DNA from: Candidatus Hodarchaeota archaeon
GTDB lineage: Archaea; Asgardarchaeota; Heimdallarchaeia; Hodarchaeales; Hodarchaeaceae
Assembly (NCBI GenBank): GCA_016840285.1
Contig: JAEOSR010000046.1
Location: forward strand, 1 to 18,346
Length of the DNA stretch: 18,346 nucleotides
Direction of reading: 5' to 3'
Under the pieces are notes generated by a model. The model was not told the DNA's origin, ran no database searches, and saw only the letters and a program-made list of their open reading frames with translations. The stretch's first letter is position 1. Every line of letters starts with the position of its first letter. Below, in pieces: positions 6,479 through 13,225 of this stretch. Position numbers and translations under genes: made by a program.

Positions 6479-6660
6479 ATCCAGTTGTCGTGCGTTCAAA
6501 TCGCACCCTCGGCATATTCTTACGTTTGTAAGTGGAGAGATATTGACTTAATCCCCATTCTTTGAATTGGATTGGCATTAACTATAGATTTTTGAGGGAG
6601 TACAGTTTGGATATTTTCTTAATCAGGAGAGAAAAAACTAAAGAGAATTAAATAGACTTA

Positions 6661-7368
6661 ATGTTTGAAATTTCGGTGAGCTGGAAAGTGAAATCTTTAG
6701 TTACGTTATCTTTAGGTGGAAGTGTCATCAACCCTGGCGAAATTGATAGCCAATTCCTTGCAGATTTTTCTATCGTAGTTAAAGAGCTCGTTCATCAATA
6801 TAAATTTATGATTGTATGTGGTGGTGGGAAAGTTGCTCGCCAATACATTAAAGGACTACCTAAAGGATTGACTGAAGGCGAACGAGACTACATGGGAATT
6901 GCTGCGACCTGGCTTAATGCCCAGTTGTTAACCTACTATTTTAAAGGACACTGTTCTCCGATTTTACCTACTACCGTGAAAAAATTAACTGAACACCTTC
7001 AATTTCATGAGATTGGTATATCTGGAGGATTTTTACCAGCAATTAAGACAGATGAGGATGCAGCTATTTTGGCTGATTTATTTGGGTCTCCTATTCTTGT
7101 GAACGTTACTAATGTTGATGGGATTTATGATAAGGATCCAAAAAAATCCTCTGATGCGAAAAAATACGAGGAACTAACTTATAAGCAATTCTATGAAATT
7201 GTCTCTCCTTTATCCTTAGGTGCTGGCTCAAATGCGCCATTTACTCTAATTGCTGCCAAAATATGCGAGCGTACCAATATGCGTATCATAATCTGTTCTA
7301 AAAATACAGAAAAGATAAAAGAAGCAATCCAAGGAAAGAATGTTGGTACAGTTATCCAAAATCCATGA
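6661..7368 (+). CDS. pyrH: UMP kinase, archaeal type
   Basis: This enzyme phosphorylates UMP to UDP with ATP in pyrimidine nucleotide synthesis. It belongs to the amino-acid-kinase fold. The 235 residues match archaeal PyrH. Nucleotide-binding and active-site segments are LSLGGSV (16-22), VCGGGKVARQYI (52-63), TDEDAA (130-135), TNVDGIYDKDP (150-160) and the C-terminal GTVI (229-232). The first ~12 residues are longer than usual. The ATG at 6661 is the first good start in the frame. The ureohydrolase-like gene begins 6 bp after its stop, so the two form an operon. The sequence resembles the archaeal rather than the bacterial PyrH branch. Confidence 0.9.
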   Translation: MFEISVSWKVKSLVTLSLGGSVINPGEIDSQFLADFSIVVKELVHQYKFMIVCGGGKVARQYIKGLPKGLTEGERDYMGIAATWLNAQLLTYYFKGHCSPILPTTVKKLTEHLQFHEIGISGGFLPAIKTDEDAAILADLFGSPILVNVTNVDGIYDKDPKKSSDAKKYEELTYKQFYEIVSPLSLGAGSNAPFTLIAAKICERTNMRIIICSKNTEKIKEAIQGKNVGTVIQNP

Positions 7369-7374
7369 AAAGTC

Positions 7375-8376
7375 ATGACTACCAAGAGCTTTTCTTCTGA
7401 TAGTAATTCAATTTCAAGAGTATTTCCATCGTGTCTTCCATCCCAAACATATGGTACAACACTATTCTGGGCTGAAGAATACTGGACTGTTGTGAAAATC
7501 CAAAAAATTGAAAAAAAATATCCAAATATCGATTTTTCGGGACTTATTGATCCAAATTTTAAAAAACAATTTCTATCTAAAATTAAAGGCCCAATCCATG
7601 AGAAAATTTTGGGTACTAAAAGATTTAAGGATATTTCCACGGTCTCATGGGAGGATAATCGCCAAAAAATAAATATCGCAACTTCTCATGCACCTTCTCG
7701 ATACATTGCTGAGGATTACTGGGAAGAAATTGGCACCGATTTTGGTATTATTACTTTCGATGCTCACCTGGATTTATCAAATTCCCAAAAAATTCATGGA
7801 GCATGGATTACTAAAGAACTAGCAAGTATTACTACAGTAGTTGGAGGATGGGCCGATAGTAGTTATGATTTTGAAGAAGCCTCATGTCTTTTTCCCTTCA
7901 TTGAGTCAAATATAGAAGATGTAAGTTCAAACCGTGATCTTAATACATGGTTGAGAGGTAAAAAAATATATATAAGTATAGATTTAGATTATTATCAGCT
8001 TTCCCAAAGAGATTATTTAGGTTATTCGAATTTTTGGCATAGAAACAAGATTATCGGCCATGCTATGACTATAGAACAGATGCTTGCTGAACAAAATGAA
8101 GACAAACAATTAGATACACCACTCCTCTTAGGAAAATCGTTAAACTTTTTCTCAAATTTAGAAACATTCACACGAAAAAAGAAGGAGAGCCTAAAAAAAC
8201 AAACTACTGGGATCGAATTTATACTGAAAAAATTAGCGCAAATATGTCATAAAAACTCTGCTACTCTTCTCTGTATTGATTTTGTCGAATATTCCCCGAT
8301 CTGTGACTGGCACCAATTGACTATAAACGAATTCATTCAGAATTTTCCGAGATTTCGAGCTATCATACATTGCTGA
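7375..8376 (+). CDS. Ureohydrolase (arginase/agmatinase)-fold protein of unknown substrate
   Basis: This 333-residue protein has the metal-site signature of the arginase superfamily in an unusual frame. All six expected manganese ligands are present: H105 (SHAPSRY, replacing GGDHS), D129, H131 and D133 (FDAHLDL), and D203 and D205 (SIDLDYY). A glutamate in DFVEYSPICD (302-311) matches the family E-x-NP-type segment. The third motif ends YYQ rather than xxDP, HG (141-142) follows the DAHxD motif at a longer distance, and an insert of about 60 residues (215-275) is lysine-rich. Arginase, agmatinase or formiminoglutamase cannot be assigned. It may resemble the uncharacterised UPF0489 group. It follows pyrH by 6 bp, probably cotranscribed. 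Confidence 0.72.
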   Translation: MTTKSFSSDSNSISRVFPSCLPSQTYGTTLFWAEEYWTVVKIQKIEKKYPNIDFSGLIDPNFKKQFLSKIKGPIHEKILGTKRFKDISTVSWEDNRQKINIATSHAPSRYIAEDYWEEIGTDFGIITFDAHLDLSNSQKIHGAWITKELASITTVVGGWADSSYDFEEASCLFPFIESNIEDVSSNRDLNTWLRGKKIYISIDLDYYQLSQRDYLGYSNFWHRNKIIGHAMTIEQMLAEQNEDKQLDTPLLLGKSLNFFSNLETFTRKKKESLKKQTTGIEFILKKLAQICHKNSATLLCIDFVEYSPICDWHQLTINEFIQNFPRFRAIIHC

Positions 8377-8382
8377 CTAGGG

Positions 8383-8393
8383 TTTTTTTATAT
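8383..8393 (+). promoter_or_regulatory. TATA-like box upstream of aRF1
   Basis: A T run ending in TATAT lies 59-69 bp before the aRF1 ATG, predicting a leader of roughly 35-40 nt. It is just after the stop of the ureohydrolase-like gene. Confidence 0.35.
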
Positions 8394-8451
8394 GATTCTT
8401 AAATCATGAGCTGTAGAGGAATTTAGTCAAGATTATCATATGTGATTTGGA

Positions 8452-9693
8452 ATGAGCTACAAACAGTATAAACTCGAACGAATGCTCACTGACTTACAGA
8501 AAAAGGAATCTCCAGATGGCAGCACCTGTTTAATTTCCTTATATGTTCCTCCTGACCGAGCTATTGCTGATTTTGTTCAAGAATTAACTGATGAAGTGGG
8601 TACTGCCACAAATATTCGAAGTAAGTTCACACAAAAGAACGTTGTTTCAGCCCTACGAAATGTAATTGGAAAGCTGAAGCTATATGGTCATAAATCACCA
8701 GAATCAGGTATAGCAATATTTGCAGGTGCAACTGCGGATTCTGGACATAAGGATTATAAAATTGAATCTTATATCTTTGAACCCCTGCAACCGATATCTC
8801 GTAAGCTATATGTATGTGATAATCGCTTCCATGTTGAGTATCTAGTTGATCGTTTGATTGAAAAAGATACTTATGCGTTATTAGCTATTGATAGCGCAAA
8901 AGCAACAATAGCAACACTAAAAGGGGATCAAATCGAGATTGTGAAAAGCACACGAAGTGGTGCAGCAAAAAAGCATAGAAAGGGAGGTCAAAGTAGCGTT
9001 CGTTTTGCTAGGTTACGGGAAGAAGCAGTTACACGGTTTCTTAAACGTGTTGCAGATGATATGAAACAGTTCTTTATCGAAGATGCTCGCACTGAATTAA
9101 AGGGTGTTATAATTGGAGGGCCTGGTCAAATAAAGGATCAAGTTGTTGAACATTTTGATAATCGCTTGAAAGCTAAAGTTGTAGGAATTAAAGATTTAGG
9201 ATATGGAGGAGACAGGAGTGGAATTAATGAATTAGTAGCAGAAACTGAAGAGATTTTAGAAGGAGTTGGCCTTCTAGAGGAAAAAAGACTAGTTCAAAAA
9301 TTTCTAGATGCATTAACAGTAGGAAAAGCGAATTATGGAGAGAAAGAGGTTCGAAAAAACCTTCAGATGGGAGCTGTTGAAGTCTTATTAATCTCAAAAG
9401 GGATCGATCTAGTACGAATAGAAGCCAAATGTCAGAACTGTGAGTATAAGGAAGAAAAAACAATAAAACCAGATGAAGTAGAGAATTACATATCCCTGGT
9501 GCAAAAGCAACAGTGTTCTCAATGTAATGTTAATAAGTGGGAAATTAAGCAAAAAGATCTTATCATGGATTTGGGAGATGTAGCTGAAAAAACAGGTGCC
9601 ACAATCGAAATAGTCAATCCACAAACAGAAGAAGGACGACAAATACAAAATTTTGGAGGAATTTGTGTAATCTTACGATATATTCCCTCATGA
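8452..9693 (+). CDS. prf1: Peptide chain release factor aRF1
   Basis: aRF1 reads all three stop codons in the ribosomal A site and triggers release of the finished protein. The 413 residues cover the three expected domains. The stop-codon domain has TATNIRS (51-57), where the family has TASNIKS, and YVCDNRF (120-126), the YxCxxxF motif. The middle domain carries the catalytic GGQ at 178-180 in KHRKGGQSSVRFARLRE. The C-terminal domain has a CxxC...CxxC pair (CQNC and CSQC, about 328-360), as in archaeal homologues. The K-to-R change in NIKS is the only departure from consensus. The gene ends 20 bp from the convergent tRNA-Gly(UCC). Confidence 0.96.
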   Translation: MSYKQYKLERMLTDLQKKESPDGSTCLISLYVPPDRAIADFVQELTDEVGTATNIRSKFTQKNVVSALRNVIGKLKLYGHKSPESGIAIFAGATADSGHKDYKIESYIFEPLQPISRKLYVCDNRFHVEYLVDRLIEKDTYALLAIDSAKATIATLKGDQIEIVKSTRSGAAKKHRKGGQSSVRFARLREEAVTRFLKRVADDMKQFFIEDARTELKGVIIGGPGQIKDQVVEHFDNRLKAKVVGIKDLGYGGDRSGINELVAETEEILEGVGLLEEKRLVQKFLDALTVGKANYGEKEVRKNLQMGAVEVLLISKGIDLVRIEAKCQNCEYKEEKTIKPDEVENYISLVQKQQCSQCNVNKWEIKQKDLIMDLGDVAEKTGATIEIVNPQTEEGRQIQNFGGICVILRYIPS

Positions 9694-9713
9694 AACCAAT
9701 AACAAGGAAAGAA

Positions 9714-9807
9714 TGCGCCGACCGGGATTTGAACCCGGGTAGCCAGCTGTCTCCTCTTCAATGAGAATGGAAGGCTGGAGTCCTAGACCAGTCTAGACCA
9801 TCAGCGC
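9714..9807 (-). tRNA. tRNA-Gly (anticodon TCC) with one intron
   Basis: Acceptor stem GCGCTGA/TCGGCGC (one T-G pair), D arm GTCT/GGAC, anticodon stem CCAGC/GCTGG and T arm CCGGG-TTCAAAT-CCCGG are all present. The loop CTTCCA plus A gives anticodon TCC, which reads GGA and GGG. A 19-nt intron sits at 37/38. The discriminator is A (complement of 9714), and CCA is not encoded. The gene is convergent with aRF1. Confidence 0.93.
9749..9767 (-). other. tRNA-Gly(UCC) intron (37/38)
   Basis: This 19-nt intron has a textbook BHB. The outer helix is the anticodon stem, central helix CTTC/GGAG has 4 bp, bulges CAT and ACA are 3 nt each, and the inner helix is TCT/AGA. Cuts after the second base of each bulge leave the 7-nt loop CTTCCAA. 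Confidence 0.88.
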
Positions 9808-9947
9808 TTAAATAGCATATAATTATTCGAAAATTCCGTTTGAGTTGAAAAAACCTTTTCTTACTCTAACTAAATTCTTTTTGATAGTTCAAACGATTCT
9901 GAATGAAATCTTTCAAAAAAGACTAAGAAAGTTGTATTAAAGGAACG

Positions 9948-9956
9948 TTTTTTAAA
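9948..9956 (+). promoter_or_regulatory. TATA-like box upstream of the 10028 gene
   Basis: TTTTTTAAA predicts transcription start at about 9978, giving a leader of about 50 nt that contains the right arm of the palindrome at 9961-9989. Confidence 0.35.
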
Positions 9957-9960
9957 GATC

Positions 9961-9989
9961 CCTTTTTAAGCCAAATTCGATTAAAAAGG
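9961..9989. promoter_or_regulatory. 9-bp perfect inverted repeat near the 10028 promoter
   Basis: CCTTTTTAA (9961-9969) and TTAAAAAGG (9981-9989) are perfect complements separated by 11 nt. The repeat lies just after the TATA-like box and covers the predicted start site, the place for an operator. A leader hairpin is the alternative. Confidence 0.45.
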
Positions 9990-10027
9990 CTTCAATTTGA
10001 GCCTTATCCTTGGAGAAAGGAAAAATT

Positions 10028-10531
10028 ATGTCCCCTAAACTTATCCACTGCCTGATTATCAGCATTGTTTCGATGATTATCTTTAGTAGTGTCATCTCGA
10101 GCTCAACAGTGTTCACTTCACATGATTCATTAAATGATATATCGCAGTCAGATTTGGCAATTGAAATCAAGATGCCAAGAGCAATTTCGCAAGATAATAC
10201 AACAATAGAAACACCAACTAATGCAACAACAGAAACAGTAAAGCCAACAGAGGAGACAAATGTAACAGATACAGAGCAGTATCCTCCATGGAAACCAAAT
10301 ATCCCCTTCTTTGGAAATCCTATCTACTTTGACGCGAATCTTTATTATCCTCTTGCATTAATTTTTTCAGTGTTAGGAATTTTGTCAACATTATGGCTAA
10401 TATTCTTTGTAGAAACTAGCAAAGAACGTACTATTCGTGAGCGGATAATTGGTTCTACAATTCGTTTGGTTCTCATGAGTCTATTTTTAGGTTTAGCGCT
10501 TCACTTTTGGATCCTATTCGAACCAATCTGA
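10028..10531 (+). CDS. Small membrane-anchored protein with Thr-rich outer segment
   Basis: I recognise no family for these 167 residues. Residues 5-27 are a signal peptide or first membrane helix. Residues 28-90 form a hydrophilic Thr/Glu/Asn-rich segment with three N-glycosylation sequons (NTT, NAT, NVT), so it is probably outside the cell. Two further helices follow at about 101-127 and 141-164, with a charged loop (SKERTIRERI) between them that is probably cytoplasmic. I chose the ATG at 10028, preceded by GGAGAAAGGA, over an in-frame TTG six codons upstream (10010). It stands alone, with its own promoter and a palindrome upstream. A role at the cell surface is inferred from layout only. 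Confidence 0.7.
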   Translation: MSPKLIHCLIISIVSMIIFSSVISSSTVFTSHDSLNDISQSDLAIEIKMPRAISQDNTTIETPTNATTETVKPTEETNVTDTEQYPPWKPNIPFFGNPIYFDANLYYPLALIFSVLGILSTLWLIFFVETSKERTIRERIIGSTIRLVLMSLFLGLALHFWILFEPI

Positions 10532-10757
10532 ATCCATTTTTTATTCCTTCAAATAAAATTCTAGAGGGCTAATAGATCAGAAAAAAACAAGGTTAAATAA
10601 ATAATTCGTCTTTATACTTCCCCATTGGTAGTTAATTGGACATTTCACACTCATTATGAGCTTTTTTTCTATTGGAAAAAACATCCAACCATAAGCTTTT
10701 TTAATGGCGAATCTGGCTGTTACATGATTTTTTTCCTGTCTGCACAATTGTCATCAA

Positions 10758-11078
10758 TTGTATGGAAGAAATCATTTGACACTCCTAGATCATTACCTTC
10801 AAGAGGAAAAATCTTATTGGAGCATACAGGCTCTACTAAGGAAAGCTATTTGCAAGGGGAAATGGGTGTTGCTCTATGGCAGTCGAGTTATTGCTGTTTC
10901 AGAGACTAGAGATGAAATTGTTCGTCATTTTCACGATTTTTCTGAAAAATTAGATCCACGTCACCATCTTCCAGGTGCCATCTGTGTACAGGTAGGGAAT
11001 GAAAACAAATTTTACCGAATATCGGCGGATGAGGAAGAAGAGGAAAAGCGATCGAGCATCTATGAAGTTACAGTGTGA
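10758..11078 (+). CDS. Small soluble protein, DUF5678-like
   Basis: The centre, CKGKWVLLYGSRVIAVSETRDEIVRHF (about 32-58), has the look of the small DUF5678-type domain, of unknown function. An acidic run (EEEEEK) lies near the C terminus. The start is uncertain: no ATG is in frame, and TTG at 10758 (106 residues) or TTG at 10776 (100 residues) both work. The frame opens at 10728, after a TGA at 10725-10727. A TATA-like AAATAAATAA lies near 10594-10603, far upstream, so the leader would be over 100 nt. A T7 run at 10728-10734 could hide a frameshift joining an upstream frame. It is convergent with glmS, with 28 bp between them. Confidence 0.55.
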   Translation: MYGRNHLTLLDHYLQEEKSYWSIQALLRKAICKGKWVLLYGSRVIAVSETRDEIVRHFHDFSEKLDPRHHLPGAICVQVGNENKFYRISADEEEEEKRSSIYEVTV

Positions 11079-11106
11079 TTGAAGAGAATCACTACAAGCT
11101 TAGATT

Positions 11107-12933
11107 TCATTCAACAGTTACTGTTTTAGCTAAATTCTTTGGTTTATCAGGGTCGAAACCGCGCCGAACAGCAGTATAATAAGCGAGCATTTGTAAAGGT
11201 AATATGTGAGTTATCGGCCTAAGTAGAGATAGAGATGTAGGTAGAGTAAATGGATAATCAGATCGTTCTATAATATCATGACCTTCTTCTGTAACTGATA
11301 TGATGTATGCGCCTCGTGCACGCATTTCTTCAGTGCTGCTCAGCATCTTTTTTGCAGTCCAGTCATTTGGAGCGACCATAACTACTGGAAAATCTGGTTC
11401 CACAATTGCGATAGGCCCATGTTTACTTTCACCTGCAGGAAATGCTTCTGCATGGATGTATGAAATCTCTTTAAGCTTTAATGCCCCTTCTAATGCTATG
11501 GGGAGATTATATCCTCTGGCAAGAAAATAGGCATGGTTTTGAGTTGATATTTTCGCAGCTAATCTCTTTGCTTTGAATTCATTTTGATTAATAATCGTAC
11601 GAGTTATTTGGGGTGCTTTTGTTACAAGTGTACCAAGATTGTTAGTGAATTCAGTTGTGTCTAGAAGACCGACATCGTGTTCTATTTGAAGCGCTAAACG
11701 TGCGAGTAGAGCGACTTGTGCAGTGTGAGTTTTGGTTGCAGCAACACCAATCTCTGGGCCTGCTTTCGTATAAAGAGCAATATTACTCAATCGTGTAATG
11801 GAGGAGTCAATAACATTTACTACTGAAATAATTGAAGCACCGAGTTTGCGAGCTGGGCCTAATCCTTTCATAACATCTAGTGTTTCACCAGATTGGCTAA
11901 CAGCAATGATCAAAGTGTCTTCATCAATTAGGTGTGAGTAGGTTTTATATTCTGAAGCAATTACTTTGTACAACGGCCTTTTCTTGAGGATTCGTTGAAA
12001 CTGATGATAACCACTTAATCCTGCATGGTAACTTGTTCCACAAGCCAAAAAAATGATTCTTTCCGCTTCTAAGATTTTATTAGAGGCCTTCTCAATAATA
12101 TGTGGGTCAATATTCAGGGTATTTTTGAGAGCAATTGGTTGTTCATGGATTTCCTTCAACATGAAATGGGGATATCCACTTTTTTGTGCGCTTTCGGCGG
12201 TCCAAGAGATAATAACAGGTTTAGGTTGTACTCTGAAGCCATTCTTCTCAATATAGACAGCTTGAGGTGTTAATGTGGCAATTTCACCGTTTTTAAGAAC
12301 AATTACTTTTTTTGTATATTCTAAAAATGCAGGAATATCACTCGCAGCAAATTTCGTGTCTTCCCGTACCCCTATCACTAAAGGACTGTCTTTTCGGGCT
12401 AAGAAGATAGTTTCAGGGTCATCGGAGTGGATTAATGTAATTGCATAAGTTCCCTCAATTTTATTAATTACTCTCTTGAACGCGTTGATCTTTGAAGAGT
12501 CCTGATCTGCCTGTTTCAGTTCCTCCTCCATAAGATGAGCAATAACCTCAGAATCGGTTTCTGATGAAAAATTATGCCCCTTTTCTTTGAGGGTTTTCTT
12601 CAAATCAAGATAGTTCTCAATAATCCCATTATGAACAACTATGATGTTTCCCTTGCAATCTAAATGTGGATGAGCGTTTTCTTGGCTAATTGAACCGTGA
12701 GTAGCCCAACGAGTATGACCAATCCCGATAGTTCCTCGGAGATTCTCCAAAGACAATCTCTTATTGACCTTATCAATCATTCCAATATCTTTTAAGATTT
12801 CAATTTTCCCGTTATTTATAGTAGCAACTCCCACGCTATCATAACCGCGGTACTCAAGCTTTTTTAAACTATCAGTGATCATCTTAGAGACATCGGTCTT
12901 GGAACTAGTAGTAATTGCAATGATTCCGCACAT
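11107..12933 (-). CDS. glmS: Glutamine-fructose-6-phosphate aminotransferase (isomerizing) GlmS
   Basis: GlmS makes glucosamine-6-phosphate from fructose-6-phosphate and glutamine, the first step to UDP-N-acetylglucosamine for glycans. The 608 residues are full length. The N-terminal glutaminase domain starts with the nucleophile C2 (MCGIIAI) and has the expected GHTRWATHG segment (about 72-80) and the NGIIEN segment. Two sugar-isomerase (SIS) domains follow: CGTSYHAG and SQSGETLD mark the first, and LARGYNLPIALEGALKLKE the second. The C terminus DPDKPKNLAKTVTVE is the conserved end. An AAATAAAAAT box 29 bp upstream of the ATG suggests a leaderless transcript. No glmS ribozyme is expected or seen. 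Confidence 0.97.
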   Translation of the reverse strand: MCGIIAITTSSKTDVSKMITDSLKKLEYRGYDSVGVATINNGKIEILKDIGMIDKVNKRLSLENLRGTIGIGHTRWATHGSISQENAHPHLDCKGNIIVVHNGIIENYLDLKKTLKEKGHNFSSETDSEVIAHLMEEELKQADQDSSKINAFKRVINKIEGTYAITLIHSDDPETIFLARKDSPLVIGVREDTKFAASDIPAFLEYTKKVIVLKNGEIATLTPQAVYIEKNGFRVQPKPVIISWTAESAQKSGYPHFMLKEIHEQPIALKNTLNIDPHIIEKASNKILEAERIIFLACGTSYHAGLSGYHQFQRILKKRPLYKVIASEYKTYSHLIDEDTLIIAVSQSGETLDVMKGLGPARKLGASIISVVNVIDSSITRLSNIALYTKAGPEIGVAATKTHTAQVALLARLALQIEHDVGLLDTTEFTNNLGTLVTKAPQITRTIINQNEFKAKRLAAKISTQNHAYFLARGYNLPIALEGALKLKEISYIHAEAFPAGESKHGPIAIVEPDFPVVMVAPNDWTAKKMLSSTEEMRARGAYIISVTEEGHDIIERSDYPFTLPTSLSLLRPITHILPLQMLAYYTAVRRGFDPDKPKNLAKTVTVE

Positions 12934-12952
12934 TTTCTTAGCTTCAACCCTG

Positions 12953-12962
12953 ATTTTTATTT
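12953..12962 (-). promoter_or_regulatory. TATA-like box of glmS
   Basis: The minus strand reads AAATAAAAAT, with its upstream edge 29 bp from the glmS ATG. This predicts transcription starting at the start codon. Confidence 0.55.
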
Positions 12963-13168
12963 GAATAACATGAATGTCAATGAAGAGAATAATGAAAACA
13001 TATTACTTCCCTTTGAAAGAATTTAAATGTTTTGGCTTTTATTTTTCTTGAAGTGAAAGAAAATTATTTATTCAAATAAGTCAATAACATTCTTCTAGAA
13101 GGATCAGAAAAAGTTATGCTTTCTTTTTTTTGTACAAACCATTTTAAATCCAACAAGAAGACAATAGA

Positions 13169-13211
13169 ACTGATATGAGAAATTCACTGATCTAGTTTAT
13201 TTTGGATCAGT
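13169..13211. promoter_or_regulatory. Putative operator of the winged-helix regulator gene
   Basis: ACTGATC (13186-13192) and GATCAGT (13205-13211) form a perfect 7-bp inverted repeat whose 12-bp spacer contains the TATA-like TAGTTTATTTT. A third copy of the half-site, ACTGAT, lies at 13169-13174, 17 bp upstream. Binding here would block the TATA-binding protein, so autorepression by the downstream product is likely but not shown. Confidence 0.55.
13193..13203 (+). promoter_or_regulatory. TATA-like box of the winged-helix regulator
   Basis: TAGTTTATTTT is 23-33 bp before the GTG at 13226 and lies between the arms of the inverted repeat. This position supports a leaderless start at that GTG. 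Confidence 0.5.
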
Positions 13212-13225
13212 AATGACAAAAAGTA

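Larger units (their letters stand above)
6356..6514 (+). tRNA. tRNA-Phe (anticodon GAA) with three inferred introns
   Basis: Acceptor stem GCCGAGG/CCTCGGC, T arm GTGCG-TTCAAAT-CGCAC and anticodon arm CTGGA-CTGAAGA-TCCAG (anticodon GAA) identify tRNA-Phe. The gene spans 159 nt, so about 85 nt must be removed. One intron is at the canonical 37/38 site (6454-6478). The D arm is broken by about 60 nt. Inside that stretch CCCGGGAG (6398-6405) matches the usual archaeal tRNA-Phe D loop, which splits the insert into two introns, about 6372-6396 and 6406-6438. Each has a helix of four base pairs between 3-nt bulges. The rebuilt D arm is GCTT-loop-GAGC. Applying the cut rule to intron 1 leaves a D loop two bases longer than usual, so that boundary is uncertain. 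CCA is not encoded. Confidence 0.88.

Noticed and set aside
7191..7640. 149-codon minus-strand ORF across pyrH and the ureohydrolase-like gene
   Set aside because: Long, but antisense to conserved active-site regions of both genes and with no recognisable motif.
9519..9761. 80-codon minus-strand ORF spanning the end of aRF1 and tRNA-Gly
   Set aside because: Overlaps a conserved gene and a tRNA; the translation includes tRNA sequence. Not credible.
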